Made by a program: the position numbers and the translations under genes. The notes under the pieces are model-generated. The model searched no databases and was not told the DNA's origin. It worked only from the letters and a program-made list of their open reading frames with translations. A stretch of 64,000 nt of DNA from Calliphora vicina (taxonomy: Eukaryota > Arthropoda > Insecta > Diptera > Calliphoridae), in assembly GCF_958450345.1 (NCBI RefSeq), contig NC_088783.1, forward strand, positions 98,389,302 through 98,453,301. Reading direction: 5' to 3'. Of the stretch, positions 38,858 through 50,900 are shown in pieces (position 1 is the first letter of the stretch; each line of letters opens with the position of its first letter).

Positions 38858-40076
38858 AGACCTTGTGTTTTTGTTTATTTACCACTGTGACGTACATGCG
38901 CAGAACAATAAAATTTTGACAACGTGAATGCCCTATTTTAGTTTCGAATAGTTTGTTGTCATATACATTTACTTGTGCGTAATTTCGCTAGTGGTGCGAA
39001 ATATTTCACTTGCAACACTTATAAAATAACTCATGTTCGTATTTTAATTTCGGTTTCACATCTATAAGACACTAGGGTTCCTTCCCGGGAATATTTTTTT
39101 GTTAATTTTCGGGAAATGTTTGTCGGGAATTTCTTCATAAATTTTCTTGTAAAAGTTACAATTTTCAGATTCGTTTCGATGGCCAAATTTGTTGCTAATT
39201 GAATCATTCTATTATATCCATAGATTTTTTCGGTTCTAGCAACAGATAGTCAGTTGGAAAAAAAGTATTACGGTTGAAATAACTGAATTTTGTTCACTCA
39301 ACTCAAGCCAGAGCAGAAAAATTTGGTTATTAAGAATGAATCTAATTTAAAGTTTATGCGCTTAAAGGAATTATTAACTTTTAGGGATATGCAATGAATA
39401 TTATTCATATTTAAAGTAAATAATAACAATAATAGTGGTTTTGTTTGTTCTACATTCAGATATGAAAAACTCTATAAGATACTAATAAATAAGCAGTGCC
39501 CGCGGGCGTACTGTTGGAGACCAATGATCTAAAGGCATTTTACTAGTAAAAATATGAAAAAATATTTTAATATTTATTTTTGAAGTAGCAGATATTTATG
39601 TATGTACATTTGAAATAAATTTACTCTGACCAGTGTGCAAAAACAATCATAATTTGTACTGGTTTTTTGACCTGAGTGTACTGTTTTTCCGAATTCCAAA
39701 TCTGGCTCCCCTAAACTAGGTAGGGGAACCTTCTACACACGGCATGTGAAAAAGGCACATGTGGGCATGGGAATTGTAAGCTACAGTGGTACACATTTTC
39801 TTTTTTCATTCCGTCTACTATAGGCTTAACACATATTTATAATTAGATACTTTTTTATAAAAAAATATATAAAGAGTTAGGCATTGTTGTCAACGAGTTT
39901 TGTTATACTTTGGTTCAAACAATCATTGTCACACAATCCGAACCACACTCCTTGAAATTAGAAAAATAAAATAACTCCATAATATACATATACAGCTCTA
40001 TTCCATTTTAGTATAGCACTATTCAAATCCAAATTTCAGAAAGTTGTTATTATGTAATTAATAAAAAATATACATA
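38858..40076. other. AT-rich DNA with a fragment of the CCCGGGAA hAT family
   Basis: No gene is seen. At 39073-39150, AGGGTTCCTTCCCGGGAATA and TTTCGGGAAATG resemble the left end of the TAGGGTTTTT elements at 47429 and 52920, so a truncated copy lies here. CCCCTAAACTAGGTAGGGG near 39708 is a short palindrome. Confidence 0.4.
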
Positions 40077-41731
40077 CACATCTGCTCAAAATAATAGATA
40101 CACCTAATTGGAAAAAATTTAAATGGCGGTAACATTGAAAATTTCCTCGCAAGCGTTAAGAATACATCATATTATTAAAATTTCTATCTGGCAATGTCAT
40201 GTCAGTCAAAAATCTGGCAACTATTTGCTTTCATGTTGATTTTTAAAAACGAATTTATTTGAATTACAAAAAATTATTTGCTCATAAAAATAGATACACA
40301 TCAGTAATTTGTAATTTGTTTATATACAATTTTTTTTTTGTGCAATTTTTTGTTCCTATTTACGTGAAACAGTAAGTATAATTTAAATTTTAGCAACAAT
40401 TTTATAAAAAAATAGGACTCTTTTGAAGAAAATGGGACGAAATCATCATTGTACCGAAGATGAGAAAAAAATTGTTCAAACGATGAGAAATCAAGGAAAA
40501 TCATTACGGGAAATAGCAAAGAGCATAGGAAGATCTTTACATTTTGTCCAAAATGCTTTATCTAAAAAACAAAAAAGAGAAACTCGCGGTAGACCAAAGA
40601 AAACCAGTCCAGAAACAGATAGGCGGATCGTCCTTATGGTTAAAAAAGACCCTTTCATATCATCGAAAGCTATTTCTGCGGAGCTATGTAACGAAATCAG
40701 TCCACAAACAGTTCGTCGTCGTCTTTTACAAGCTAAATTGCCGGGAAGAATTGCCAGAAAAGTGCCACTAATGCGCCAAAAAAATATCAAGACAAGATTA
40801 GAATTTGCTAAAGAGCACTTACAATGGTCCGGGTGTGAAGGCGAAAAAAATGGAGAAATATTTTATGGAGCGACGAAACAAAAATAAATTTGTTTGGAAA
40901 CGACTGCCAAAGAAATGTACGCCGACCAAAAGGAAAAGAATTCCACGTTAAATTTACAAAAAAGACGGTAAAACATGGCGGGGGAAACATAATGGTTTGG
41001 GGTTGCTTTTCATGGAATGGTGTTGGTCCGATATTCCGAATAGAAGATACTATGAATGCTAGTGGGTATAGAGACATATTGGAAAACGTAATGCTTCCAT
41101 ATGCATCGGAAAATATGCCATTAATATGGACATTCTAGCAGGACAACGACCCAAAACATAGTTCAAGATTAGTTAAAAACTGGTTCTTGGAGAATAACGT
41201 ACCTGTTTTAAGCTGGCCCAGCCAATCCCCTGATTTAAACCCAATAGAAAACTTGTGGAGTGAATTAAAGATAAGGCTTTCGAAGGAAGTTTTCAAAAAT
41301 AAAGACGATTTATGGGAGAAAACGCAAAAAATATGGTACGAGATTCCATTGGAGAAGTGTCAGAACTTGATATCCAGTATGCCCAGAAGAGTGGAGAAAG
41401 TTTTACAAAACAAAGGTGGATATACTGGATACTAGCTTTACTTTAATAATAAACTAATTTTTTTAAGATAAAATTTATTAGCTTTTGTTTAATAAGAATT
41501 TTTAAAAATGTATCTATTATTATGAGCACCAAATTTTTCGAAATTTAAGAAATTTAATTTACTTTATAATATTTATTATTAATTATGAAATATTTTGTTT
41601 TTGTTTTTTACTCTCCTTTTAACTATACATAAAAATCGACTGAATTTTTTTTATAATTTTACAATATACCATTATTTTTTTTCGTTTTTAAAAAATAAAT
41701 TTTGGTGTATCTATTATTTTGAGCAGATGTG
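40077..41731. mobile_element. Tc1-like transposon, near full length
   Basis: CACATCTGCTCAAAATAATA (then GATACACC) at the left is inverted at the right as GGTGTATCTATTATTTTGAG (then CAGATGTG). Flanking TA dinucleotides at 40075-40076 and 41732-41733 give the standard Tc1/mariner target. The length of 1655 bp and a single transposase frame fit the family. It ends only about 90 bp downstream of the PGAP1 stop codon. Confidence 0.95.
40432..41435 (+). pseudogene. Tc1-like DD34E transposase with one frameshift and one stop
   Basis: The protein starts MGRNHHCTEDEKKIVQTM with a first helix-turn-helix (GKSLREIAKSIGRS). A basic GRPKK hinge and a second helix-turn-helix (SSKAISAEL, SPQTVRRRL) follow. 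The first catalytic block WSDETKINLFG, then KHGGGNIMVWGCFSW, QDNDPKHSSR and SPDLNPIENLWSELK show a DDE core with 34 residues between the last Asp and Glu. A one-base loss in an A-run near 40850 shifts the frame. A TAG at 41136-41138 precedes the second catalytic Asp. An ATG at 40423 is possible, but MGRN is the usual kind of start. Confidence 0.92.
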
Positions 41732-41759
41732 TATATTAATAAATTCAACAAAATTACAA

Positions 41760-41765
41760 TTTATT
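41760..41765 (-). terminator. Putative PGAP1 poly(A) signal AATAAA
   Basis: An AATAAA on the minus strand lies about 55 bp downstream of the PGAP1 stop codon. If used, the 3' UTR is very short and ends just before the Tc1-like element. Other AATAAA hexamers lie inside that element. Confidence 0.4.
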
Positions 41766-41820
41766 TACTAAAAAAAAAAAAAATATATAAAGACTAGACA
41801 TTTTCTCAATACATTAAAAT

Positions 41821-41992
41821 TCAGAATTGGATTCCAAACAAGTGCAATAAACGCCGCATTATTTCCTGCAGCAAAACAATGACGTAAACAAATGCAATCA
41901 AATAATTCAAACGATATATGTTCTCTTGGCAATAGGTAATGCACAAACAGGCACAAAAGTACAGCACAATTGCAACAACACGATAACCAGAA
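41821..41992 (-). CDS. PGAP1: PGAP1 terminal exon
   Basis: Acceptor TTTCAAG| opens into SGYRVVAIVLYFCACLCITY, then NIYRLNYLIAFVYVIVLLQE and MRRLLHLFGIQF before TGA. Two hydrophobic helices end the protein, as in the family, where the C-terminus is a membrane bundle. No ER-retrieval motif is evident. Confidence 0.85.
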
Positions 41993-44900
41993 CTTGAAAG
42001 AAAGAAAAAAACATGTATTTAATGACAATATCTTTACCGTAGACAAATACACATAGATCGGAAACTCTCCTCTCTCTCCTTTCAAAGACCTAACTCAGTT
42101 GTCAAAAGCCTAAAGCTATGTATACACGGTTGTTAGATCTTACAATGTTCTCAGATCTGGCAATGTACTGACAATGAAAAATTGTAAGCAATTTCATTGT
42201 CAGTCAATAAATTTATCTGCCAACAAAAATTGTCAGTTTACACGGTTCTCAGATTGTTGAATGGCAAAACTTGCCAGATCAGATGTTAGACATTGTTTTT
42301 AAATACATATACACAGCGTTGCCAATAGAAATAATTTATCTGACAATGGTGTCATTGCCGTTATCGAAATAATCCAAAACGTTGCAAGACAAAAATTGTA
42401 AGTTCACACGGTTAGACATTTTCTGAACATTTTTCTGACAACATTGTAAGATCTGACAATCGTCTATACCAGCGAAATGCAATGAGCTCTCAAATGAGCT
42501 CTCTTGTTTTTATTTTCACATGTACGCAAGCACACACATTGTATAAAAACAGTCAGTCTCGCATGAGCATTGATAGAAGCAGGTTGTGTTACGCTTTTAT
42601 GATTGTTTATTTCATTATTTCAGCTATTTGTTTTTGTTTTTGCCAGAGAATAATTCTCAACTTATACAACTACAATATCTAAAAACTGTAGTGATGTGAG
42701 TTTGCATTTCGCTGGTCTATACATATCTTAAGTGGTGAGAATGTACTAGTTAACAAAACTATATAAAAACAACACTCGTATGTGTGACTTTTTTAAGAAA
42801 TTTTTTGTTTGAGTTTATTCTTGTATCCGCTTACATACATACATATGTGTATTTCTCTATGATCTTAACGAATGTGAATTTTAGGATAAGATGACATTTC
42901 AAGATATTATTACTTACGATTTATGTGGAGCATTGAATTGCAATAAAATGCTTAGACAGGAAAGCACAACTATTGTGGGTAACAAAAATGGATCCGGAAG
43001 TTTTTCACCAATATGTCTCAAACTGAAATAATTAGCAATGGTATTAAATGGTATTTGTAAAAATAAACCCCCAGTACTTACTAATGCGACTTTATCCATG
43101 CAATTGAAAGACCAACATTTAGTGACGACATTATCACAAGTAATAATAGCATTGTTATGTGAAATGGGAAATTTTCTAGACCTTGGAAGTATCCATTGGA
43201 CTCCGCACTTTCACGATTTTCTGCGTCTCCAGTTGGAACAGGACTTCCGTCTGAATTTAACTGTGCATCGTCATTTCTGCTAGTTTGTAATTTTCTAAAG
43301 AGCCCGGTTGCTTTTTCCCATGCCCAATTTTCCAAGTAATCCTTATATGCATTGGACAACTAAATAATTAACATAAGAAAGCGATTTAACAACACAAAAA
43401 TGTAAAATCTTGCAAATATATTAGTGAACACTGTGTATATATGGATATATAGCAAAACTTCTTAAGTCGACTTATGTTAAATGACATATTTTTGCAATTT
43501 TCGACTCAAGTTGTTTTAATATATTGCCACAGATATTTATGTAAATACATACCAAAATGAAATAAAATATTGAAGCCAGTACAAGAGCGATGCCACTACA
43601 TGTTGCAAATGCTATAGATATAAATAAGACTCCAAATGTCAAAGGTAAAGTTGATATAATTTGGACCAAAACATTTGAAGATGCCACCGATATTCTTGTT
43701 ATTCTACAAATAATAAAATTTATTATTTGACTTTTTTTCATTTCAGCCACCTAAAATTATATCAAACCTGAGAGCAATTTTCAGAAGAATATTTCCATGA
43801 AATGTTAAAATTGTCCAAATTATGAAAACTAAAATAATTGATGCCACTATAGCAGTGCTATGTATTATTATGGATACATAAAATGAATATTCCGCTTTAT
43901 CAATTGTTGGTAGGAATTTAACTGGTAACAATAATTTTTTAATTATTCGACAACCTTTAAAATAAATTAATATTTTGTTAACAATTATTTAATTTATATT
44001 TATTTATTTGATTATGTATTAAATATGATCATCTGATCCACTGCCATCTTACGATCCTATCTTGGGAAACTATGTATTTTAATTCTCGTTATAAGAATTT
44101 TAAATTTGTTAAAAATGTTGGTAAAAAAATTCGGGTTAAAAAATATTTATCATGAAATTTGCCCATTGTATGTAGATAATAGCGTAGACAGACGATAGAG
44201 TTAATTTGCATTAACAGCACACTAATGTGAATTAAAATTTAACCATGACAGTAAACAGTTGTTTGTTTATAAACTGTTTAATGTTGAAAAAATGTGTTGC
44301 AAATCGGTAAATTCTCTGCTAGATGTTAAGATGAGCTTTTGCGAAGATACATGCAAATTTTGTAAATTGAAATTAAATTTTTATTTATGAATATTTTTTA
44401 ATGAAATTTTACAGTTATTTGATATCAGGAATCCCGCAATTCCCAAAACGTGTTGAAAAATCCCAAAAATGGGATTTTTTGGCTATAATATCAATATCAG
44501 GGCGGGGATATTGGAACCTTTTAAAAAATAATTAAGAACATATTTGGCCATCTAAAATGGGTTACTATATTTTGATATTGACTATGCAATTTTAGAATGT
44601 TTGAATTTTACATAAAAAATAGGCGGCTTTTGAATGGACCTGGTCCCCTCGGTATCAACAAGTTTCAATTTTTTTTCATTTAAAATATTTCGTGAAAAGT
44701 TAGCTTTTCAAAAAGTATAAATTCCTTATACATTCATCGTCTTAGAAATTGTTTACGATAACATAAAAAGAAAAAAAGTACTTTTTCGTTTTAAAAATTT
44801 AACATACCCGAGGTGTCCTACATTGGGGACCAGTTACCGCGCCCCTGGCGAGCCCAGTTGGTCCAAATTTAAAACTTAAACTCTACAACATTCATACCGG

Positions 44901-47900
44901 GCTAACCATTTAGAAGTTACAGCTTTATTTTCCCTCTTTTTTCCTATTCTACTGGGTTACGTTTTCTTTTACAATAGTAAACAATTTTCCAACAGCTGAT
45001 TGATTGCCGACGGTATTGCCATATTGAAATAGCTAAATTCAGTATAAATTCAGTTTGATTCTGTGTATTTACGTCAATTATATAATTCACAAGTTAATTT
45101 GAATTAAGACTGCTAATGCAAATTAACACTGAATGTATAAACTTAATTCTAATTTATTGAGTTTGAAGTCAGATATACAATTGGTCAATTCACAAGGTCT
45201 CTTATCAGTAATATTGTCATAATGTCCTAATATTTCACGACTCGCCGGCTCGGCTTAAACGACTCTTAGGCGTTCGGCGCAGGTCTGTGCTGGTTGATTA
45301 CGACAACACAATAAACATAGCATACAGAGTAGTATTATTTTAGGACATTTTTTGCTTGAAATGCAATAACAATATTTTTAAACCATTGTGAAATATTAAG
45401 ACATTATGACATGATAAGACCCCTTGTGAATTGACCAAATGTTTTTAATTTGTTATTTATTTACAATGGAGTAGCGAAATAATGGATATAAATATCAATA
45501 ATTGTTTCAGGTGAAGTAACACACTGCCTTTTGTATGGGAGGCTCAGAACCTTCCAATAAAGAATATTGTTACGTTTTAACCTTTTCAAAACGTTGGTTT
45601 ATTTCCTTTAAATAAACCGGATACTTTTGATTGCAAATTAAAGCCGTTTAGTAGTTTGAAAATTGTAACAACTCTTTATTTATTTAAAATGTACAACAAC
45701 ATAATTAAATAGTCACTCAGTGTTTTTTATACACGTTTATAAATTCGCAGAAATACAGACACAATTTATAATTTACACGAATTCACTTGAAAAATACAAC
45801 ACACTTTAAGGCACTCAGTTGATGTTTATTCGAAAAGCGTCTCTGATAAACTGACTCACGACTGCAACCTCTGCCACTATTTATAACACTGCCATCTGCA
45901 CTCTAGATTATTCTTTAAAATTCGAATATTCTAGATCAGGGGTGCCCACAAGTTCCTTATGGAAGAGTAAACACCAATACATTTAAAGAAAAGCTATTTT
46001 TTATTCAATATTTGTTGTTGCTAAAACCAATTCATACAAAGAAAAAAGAAAAAAAACTCACTTTCAACACACACATTTTTAAAATATCATACGATAAACA
46101 AAAACAAAATCTACTTGGATGATCGCAGTCGTCAATGTTTACCAGCAAAGCATACGAAAGTATTGTTGCTTTCAACATGCGTGTATTCAGTGAAGAACGA
46201 CAAAAAAAATAATAAGACAAAGTTGTTTGTGTATTTTGTGTTGCTAGTGCTGAGTGCTCTAGTGAGTATACAAAACACACAGCCTATAGCTAAGAGCAAT
46301 TACAAAAACAAAAGAGTACCAAGAGTATAGGGCTTGGGCATGACTGTTCTAGATCTTACTAATACATACGCCATCTGTGGTGTACTTTCTACAATGTTAT
46401 TTAAGAATATTCGAATTCGAATATACGGTCGCAGCAAACAGCGTTGCCAACTTACGATCAAATCAATTGAAAGCTTTTATTTAATAATGCCCACAGATAT
46501 GTTACAGTTTGCTATTACAGCACTGTTATTTGAAAGCATTATGCTACTTTTAAATCAGCCCTTAAAATCGTTATATTTGAATTCAAGCACAATTTCGTAA
46601 CAATATTACCAATTCATTTGTTATCAACATATGAGGAACCATTTAATAGGATTTTCGTATATTGGGATAATTCATCCTAAAGCGCACAGCAGTCGGATTT
46701 GTAATCTCATCATATTGCAAGTGTTTATCAAATCATTCACTTTTTGACTCGAGACCCTTTCCGGTCCAAAAATATAATGTCTTAACAATTTATAAAAAAT
46801 TCACAAACGTTGGTATAACATTTAAACCATACAATGTTCAACATTAAACTAAATTTAATTTGAAAGATAAAGATATGTCCTTTAAAATTTGATGAATAAA
46901 TCACATTTATTTCAAAATATCCAAGTTCAGTTCTTAAGTTATAAAATTCAAAGGCCTATATATTGAAAAGGACTATATAGGAAATGATATTATTTTTTTT
47001 CAAATATTATTTCCTATATATAAAACGGTTTATTTTTTTTTTCTTCTTGGACCAGCACTTAAGGGATAATCACCAATAATCACCTTCGCACTCTCCTGTA
47101 CGCGGTCGAGCAGCTCCAAAGTAGACTTTGAAGCACCGGCCCATACATGGGAGTTGTATTCCATTTTCGGTCGGATATAGGTGGTGTAAATAGTGAGGAG
47201 ATCAGATGGACATGACATTGTATTTTCATGCCCACAACATCAAGATTCGTCTGATTCCACAATATTTACACCATCCATAAATACAGATGAAGCAACATTG
47301 TTTGTTCGTTTTTGTGTCAACATGCAACAATGAGTCTTGCGAGCGTTGAAAGCGACCCTTCGTACGACCCTATTCAGAGATTGTCACAATGTCCCGATTA
47401 AGGGAATCATTTTGTTTTGCCTCATTGCTAGGGTTTTTAATTTTCCGGCCTTTTTTGATTCCCGGGAATCGGGAAATATTTTGTTAAATTCCCGGGCACC
47501 CGGGTATTCCCGGAATATATAATGATAATGTAAATTAGGAATATTATTGCTAAATTTCATATAAAAACTTAGTGTTATATATAATAACTATATATCAGAG
47601 CATTTCAAACATTTTTACAAATAATTTTTAAAAAACATAATGAAAAATGATAATTACAAAATTATTAAATTAATTTGTTAGTTTCATATATTTGAAATTA
47701 CCCACAAAACTAAAACATTTATTACCAAGCAATTAGTTAAAATGCTAAATTTTGTCACTTCACTACTTTCATAACACTCATTATTTTAACACGGTTAATA
47801 ACTTATTGATTTAATAATTCATTACTAGTTAGGTCGCACAGAATATATATAAGCACGACTGGAAAGTAAGTATTTATATAACAAATAATAAATAAGGCAT

Positions 47901-50900
47901 TATAAGACAACTTTTATGTAATGCAGACGGTATGTAGTAGTCATTGAGAAGCAAGGTATTGAGTAATTGCAAGTTATTATCAAGTGTTTGCTTGGAAATG
48001 AAGCAAACAAAATATGTTATGTAACAATTGTTTTAAGCGGTAAGAAACTTGTTTGGCAAATTTGGACCACATTCTGGTGTAAATTTTACCATCACTTCTT
48101 ATTATGCCATTTATAGGCATTATACGTATTTTTGTTGATTTATTATCGAAACATGACCAAAGTGTGTCAATAGGTTTAAATATATCCTTGTGGTATCTAA
48201 AAACTTTTATGAAATTTTTCATATTTATAAGTTTGGGAAAGTTGATAAAGCGTATGTCTTATTTAACTAACATTCGAAAAACCCCAAATAAATAAAAATA
48301 AGCGGTATTTTATTGCCGAGACTTGTATTTTAACTTGTTTTCTTTGTTATTTTGTCAGTTATTAATTCCCGACTAAAAATCTCGGGAATCGGGTAGTGAA
48401 AAATTGGCAAAATTCCCGGGATAAAAACCCTACTCATTGTCCCAATCTCCGACAGGCTTGGTCAATAACTGAATGAATATGAATGGCAAATGCTGCTGTC
48501 ATCTGCAAAATAATAGATATGGTTGCAAGTTTGATGTAGAAGTTCATTTAGAAAAATAAGGAATGGAGTAGGTGAAAGAACGGAGCCTTACGGTACCCCT
48601 GAATTTATCTTGAACTCGTTTCAAAGTCGATTTTTCAACATTATATTTTTAAAAAAAATTTATAACGTTCAATTGCCAAAATTTTGGAAAGAAAAATTAG
48701 ATACAAATAATAAAAGTTGACAACTCATAATTAGACATAAAATGCTGATAATATCTAAATTTGTTCTAATTCGTGTTATCAATTGTGAAGCAATGTAATT
48801 TTTATTAAATAAAATGTTGTTTTCCCAAATATACTTTCAATAAAATAAATGTTTGAATATGAATCCTATTACTCGAGGTGTGTATTTTTAATTGTTTTAA
48901 AGATATTTTGTAAATGTTTGTATTTAGCAGTTTTTTTGAATACTGTTATCATCATTTGTGGAGTAGAACTCTGTTAGATAACAAAAGATAAAATTTGTTT
49001 GGAAATAATTGCAAACTCACGATTTAATGCTGCTTTTGCAAAAAGAAAGTTCATATGGGAGCACCACGAAAAAGCTGACACGACTTTCAAAATTTCTTCT
49101 AAGGTTTATAGAAATGTATCTACCAAATTATAAAGGGGAGGCTTAGAAAATGTAGTTATGTAAAAAAATGGAGCGTGTACTGCCCATTTTTACTTAACTC
49201 GAATATGTTGACAGTAGAAAATTGCATACAAAATTTGGTGCGGTTAACTTGTCTGGAAATAAAACAACACTCGTTTGTGTGATTATTTTGAGAAAAATTT
49301 TGGTTTGTGTTTTTTTTCCAGTTTCCGTTCTAATTGTTTCTCTATGGTATCAACTAAAATACAACTAAATTTAAATAGAACAATTTGATTATTTTTAAGT
49401 TGAATAAAGGCTTAAATCAAGGCTTAAATATTCTAATTGAAAATAAATTTTAAAATTGTTGATACCATGGGACCAGATATATTCAAAAAACGGTTATTTT
49501 TATGTAAAATTCTACTTTAGGCCAAAAATTCTCAAATCGCATAGTCGATATCAAAATACAGTAACCCACTTTAGATGACCAAATATGATCTTAATTACCT
49601 TATAATGGGTTTCGATAACCACGCCCCTGGTATGGATATTACAGCCAAAATAAAAAATCCCATTTTATGGATTACTCCAATTTTTTTTTGGAGAATTGCG
49701 GGATTTCTGAATAGAAATTTATAAATTTGTTTTTATTTCTTCATTCTCAATAGAAAAATCTATATAACTCAAAAACGCAAAAACACAATAAAAAGCATTT
49801 TTTGTCATATTTTTCAAAAAAGTATTCCATGATTTTTTTAATTATCAAAAGTTATATATACTTTTCAAATACAGACAAAATCCCCTATCCATTGTCAACC
49901 TTAAGTTTTTTATGTGGCAAATTAATTAGGGAAAACTCAACAACTCGCAGAAACTCGCAGAAATCCGCTATTATCAAAAAATTTTAAAATGCCAAAGTTT
50001 TGCTCGACGAGGAGATTCTTTATATTGTTACGTTTTAATCTTTTGAAAACGTTGGTTTATTTCCTTTAAATAAACCGGATACTTTTGATTGCAAATAAAA
50101 GCCGTTTAGTAGTTTGAAAATTGTAACAACTCTTTATTTATTTAAAAAGTACAACAAAAGGGGACGAATTACATAATACATACGCCATCTGTGGTGTACT
50201 TTCTACAATGTTCTTTAACTGAATATTCGAATTCGAATATACGGTAGCAGCAAACAGCCCCTGGTAAGCTTTTTAAAAATGTTTTAAAAATGTAATATAC
50301 CCGAGGTGTCCTACTTTGGGGACCCCTGGAAGCGCATATGCTGGATATGAGGTCCAAACTCAAAACTTAAACTCGACAGCACTTCCTCTTTGCGTATGTC
50401 AAATTTCATTGAAAACGGACTAAGCGCCTAGAAGTTACAGATTTATTTCTCTCTATTTTTTTATACTACTGTGCACTGTTGACGTTTTTTGGGTAATGTA
50501 GAGTTTGAATTTTTGCAAAAATATTTGGTATTTTCGCAGTTGGGGAAAATGCAACTCATGCTTATTAATTCTTAAAATAATGTTAAAAATTAGCCTTGTA
50601 ATACATATTTGAAAATGAAGATCTTACCTTTGATCCCAATTTGAAATATTTTATATTTTTTAATATTTTTAAAATTAATGAAAATTATGTAATATGGAAT
50701 TACCATTTCAATGAAAACTTCAAAATCCTTAAGCATGTCAGATATAGAATTTGAAAAAATAAAGAGAGAATGACACTATCATCTATTTTTCTACTATTGC
50801 CAAGACTTTTCAAACCATAATAAAATTCCGGAAATATTAGACAAATTAATATTGTTACGAAATTGTACTTGAATTCAAATATAACGATTTTAAATTAGCA

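Noticed and set aside
40491..40790. 99-residue minus-strand frame
   Set aside because: Antisense shadow of the Tc1-like transposase.
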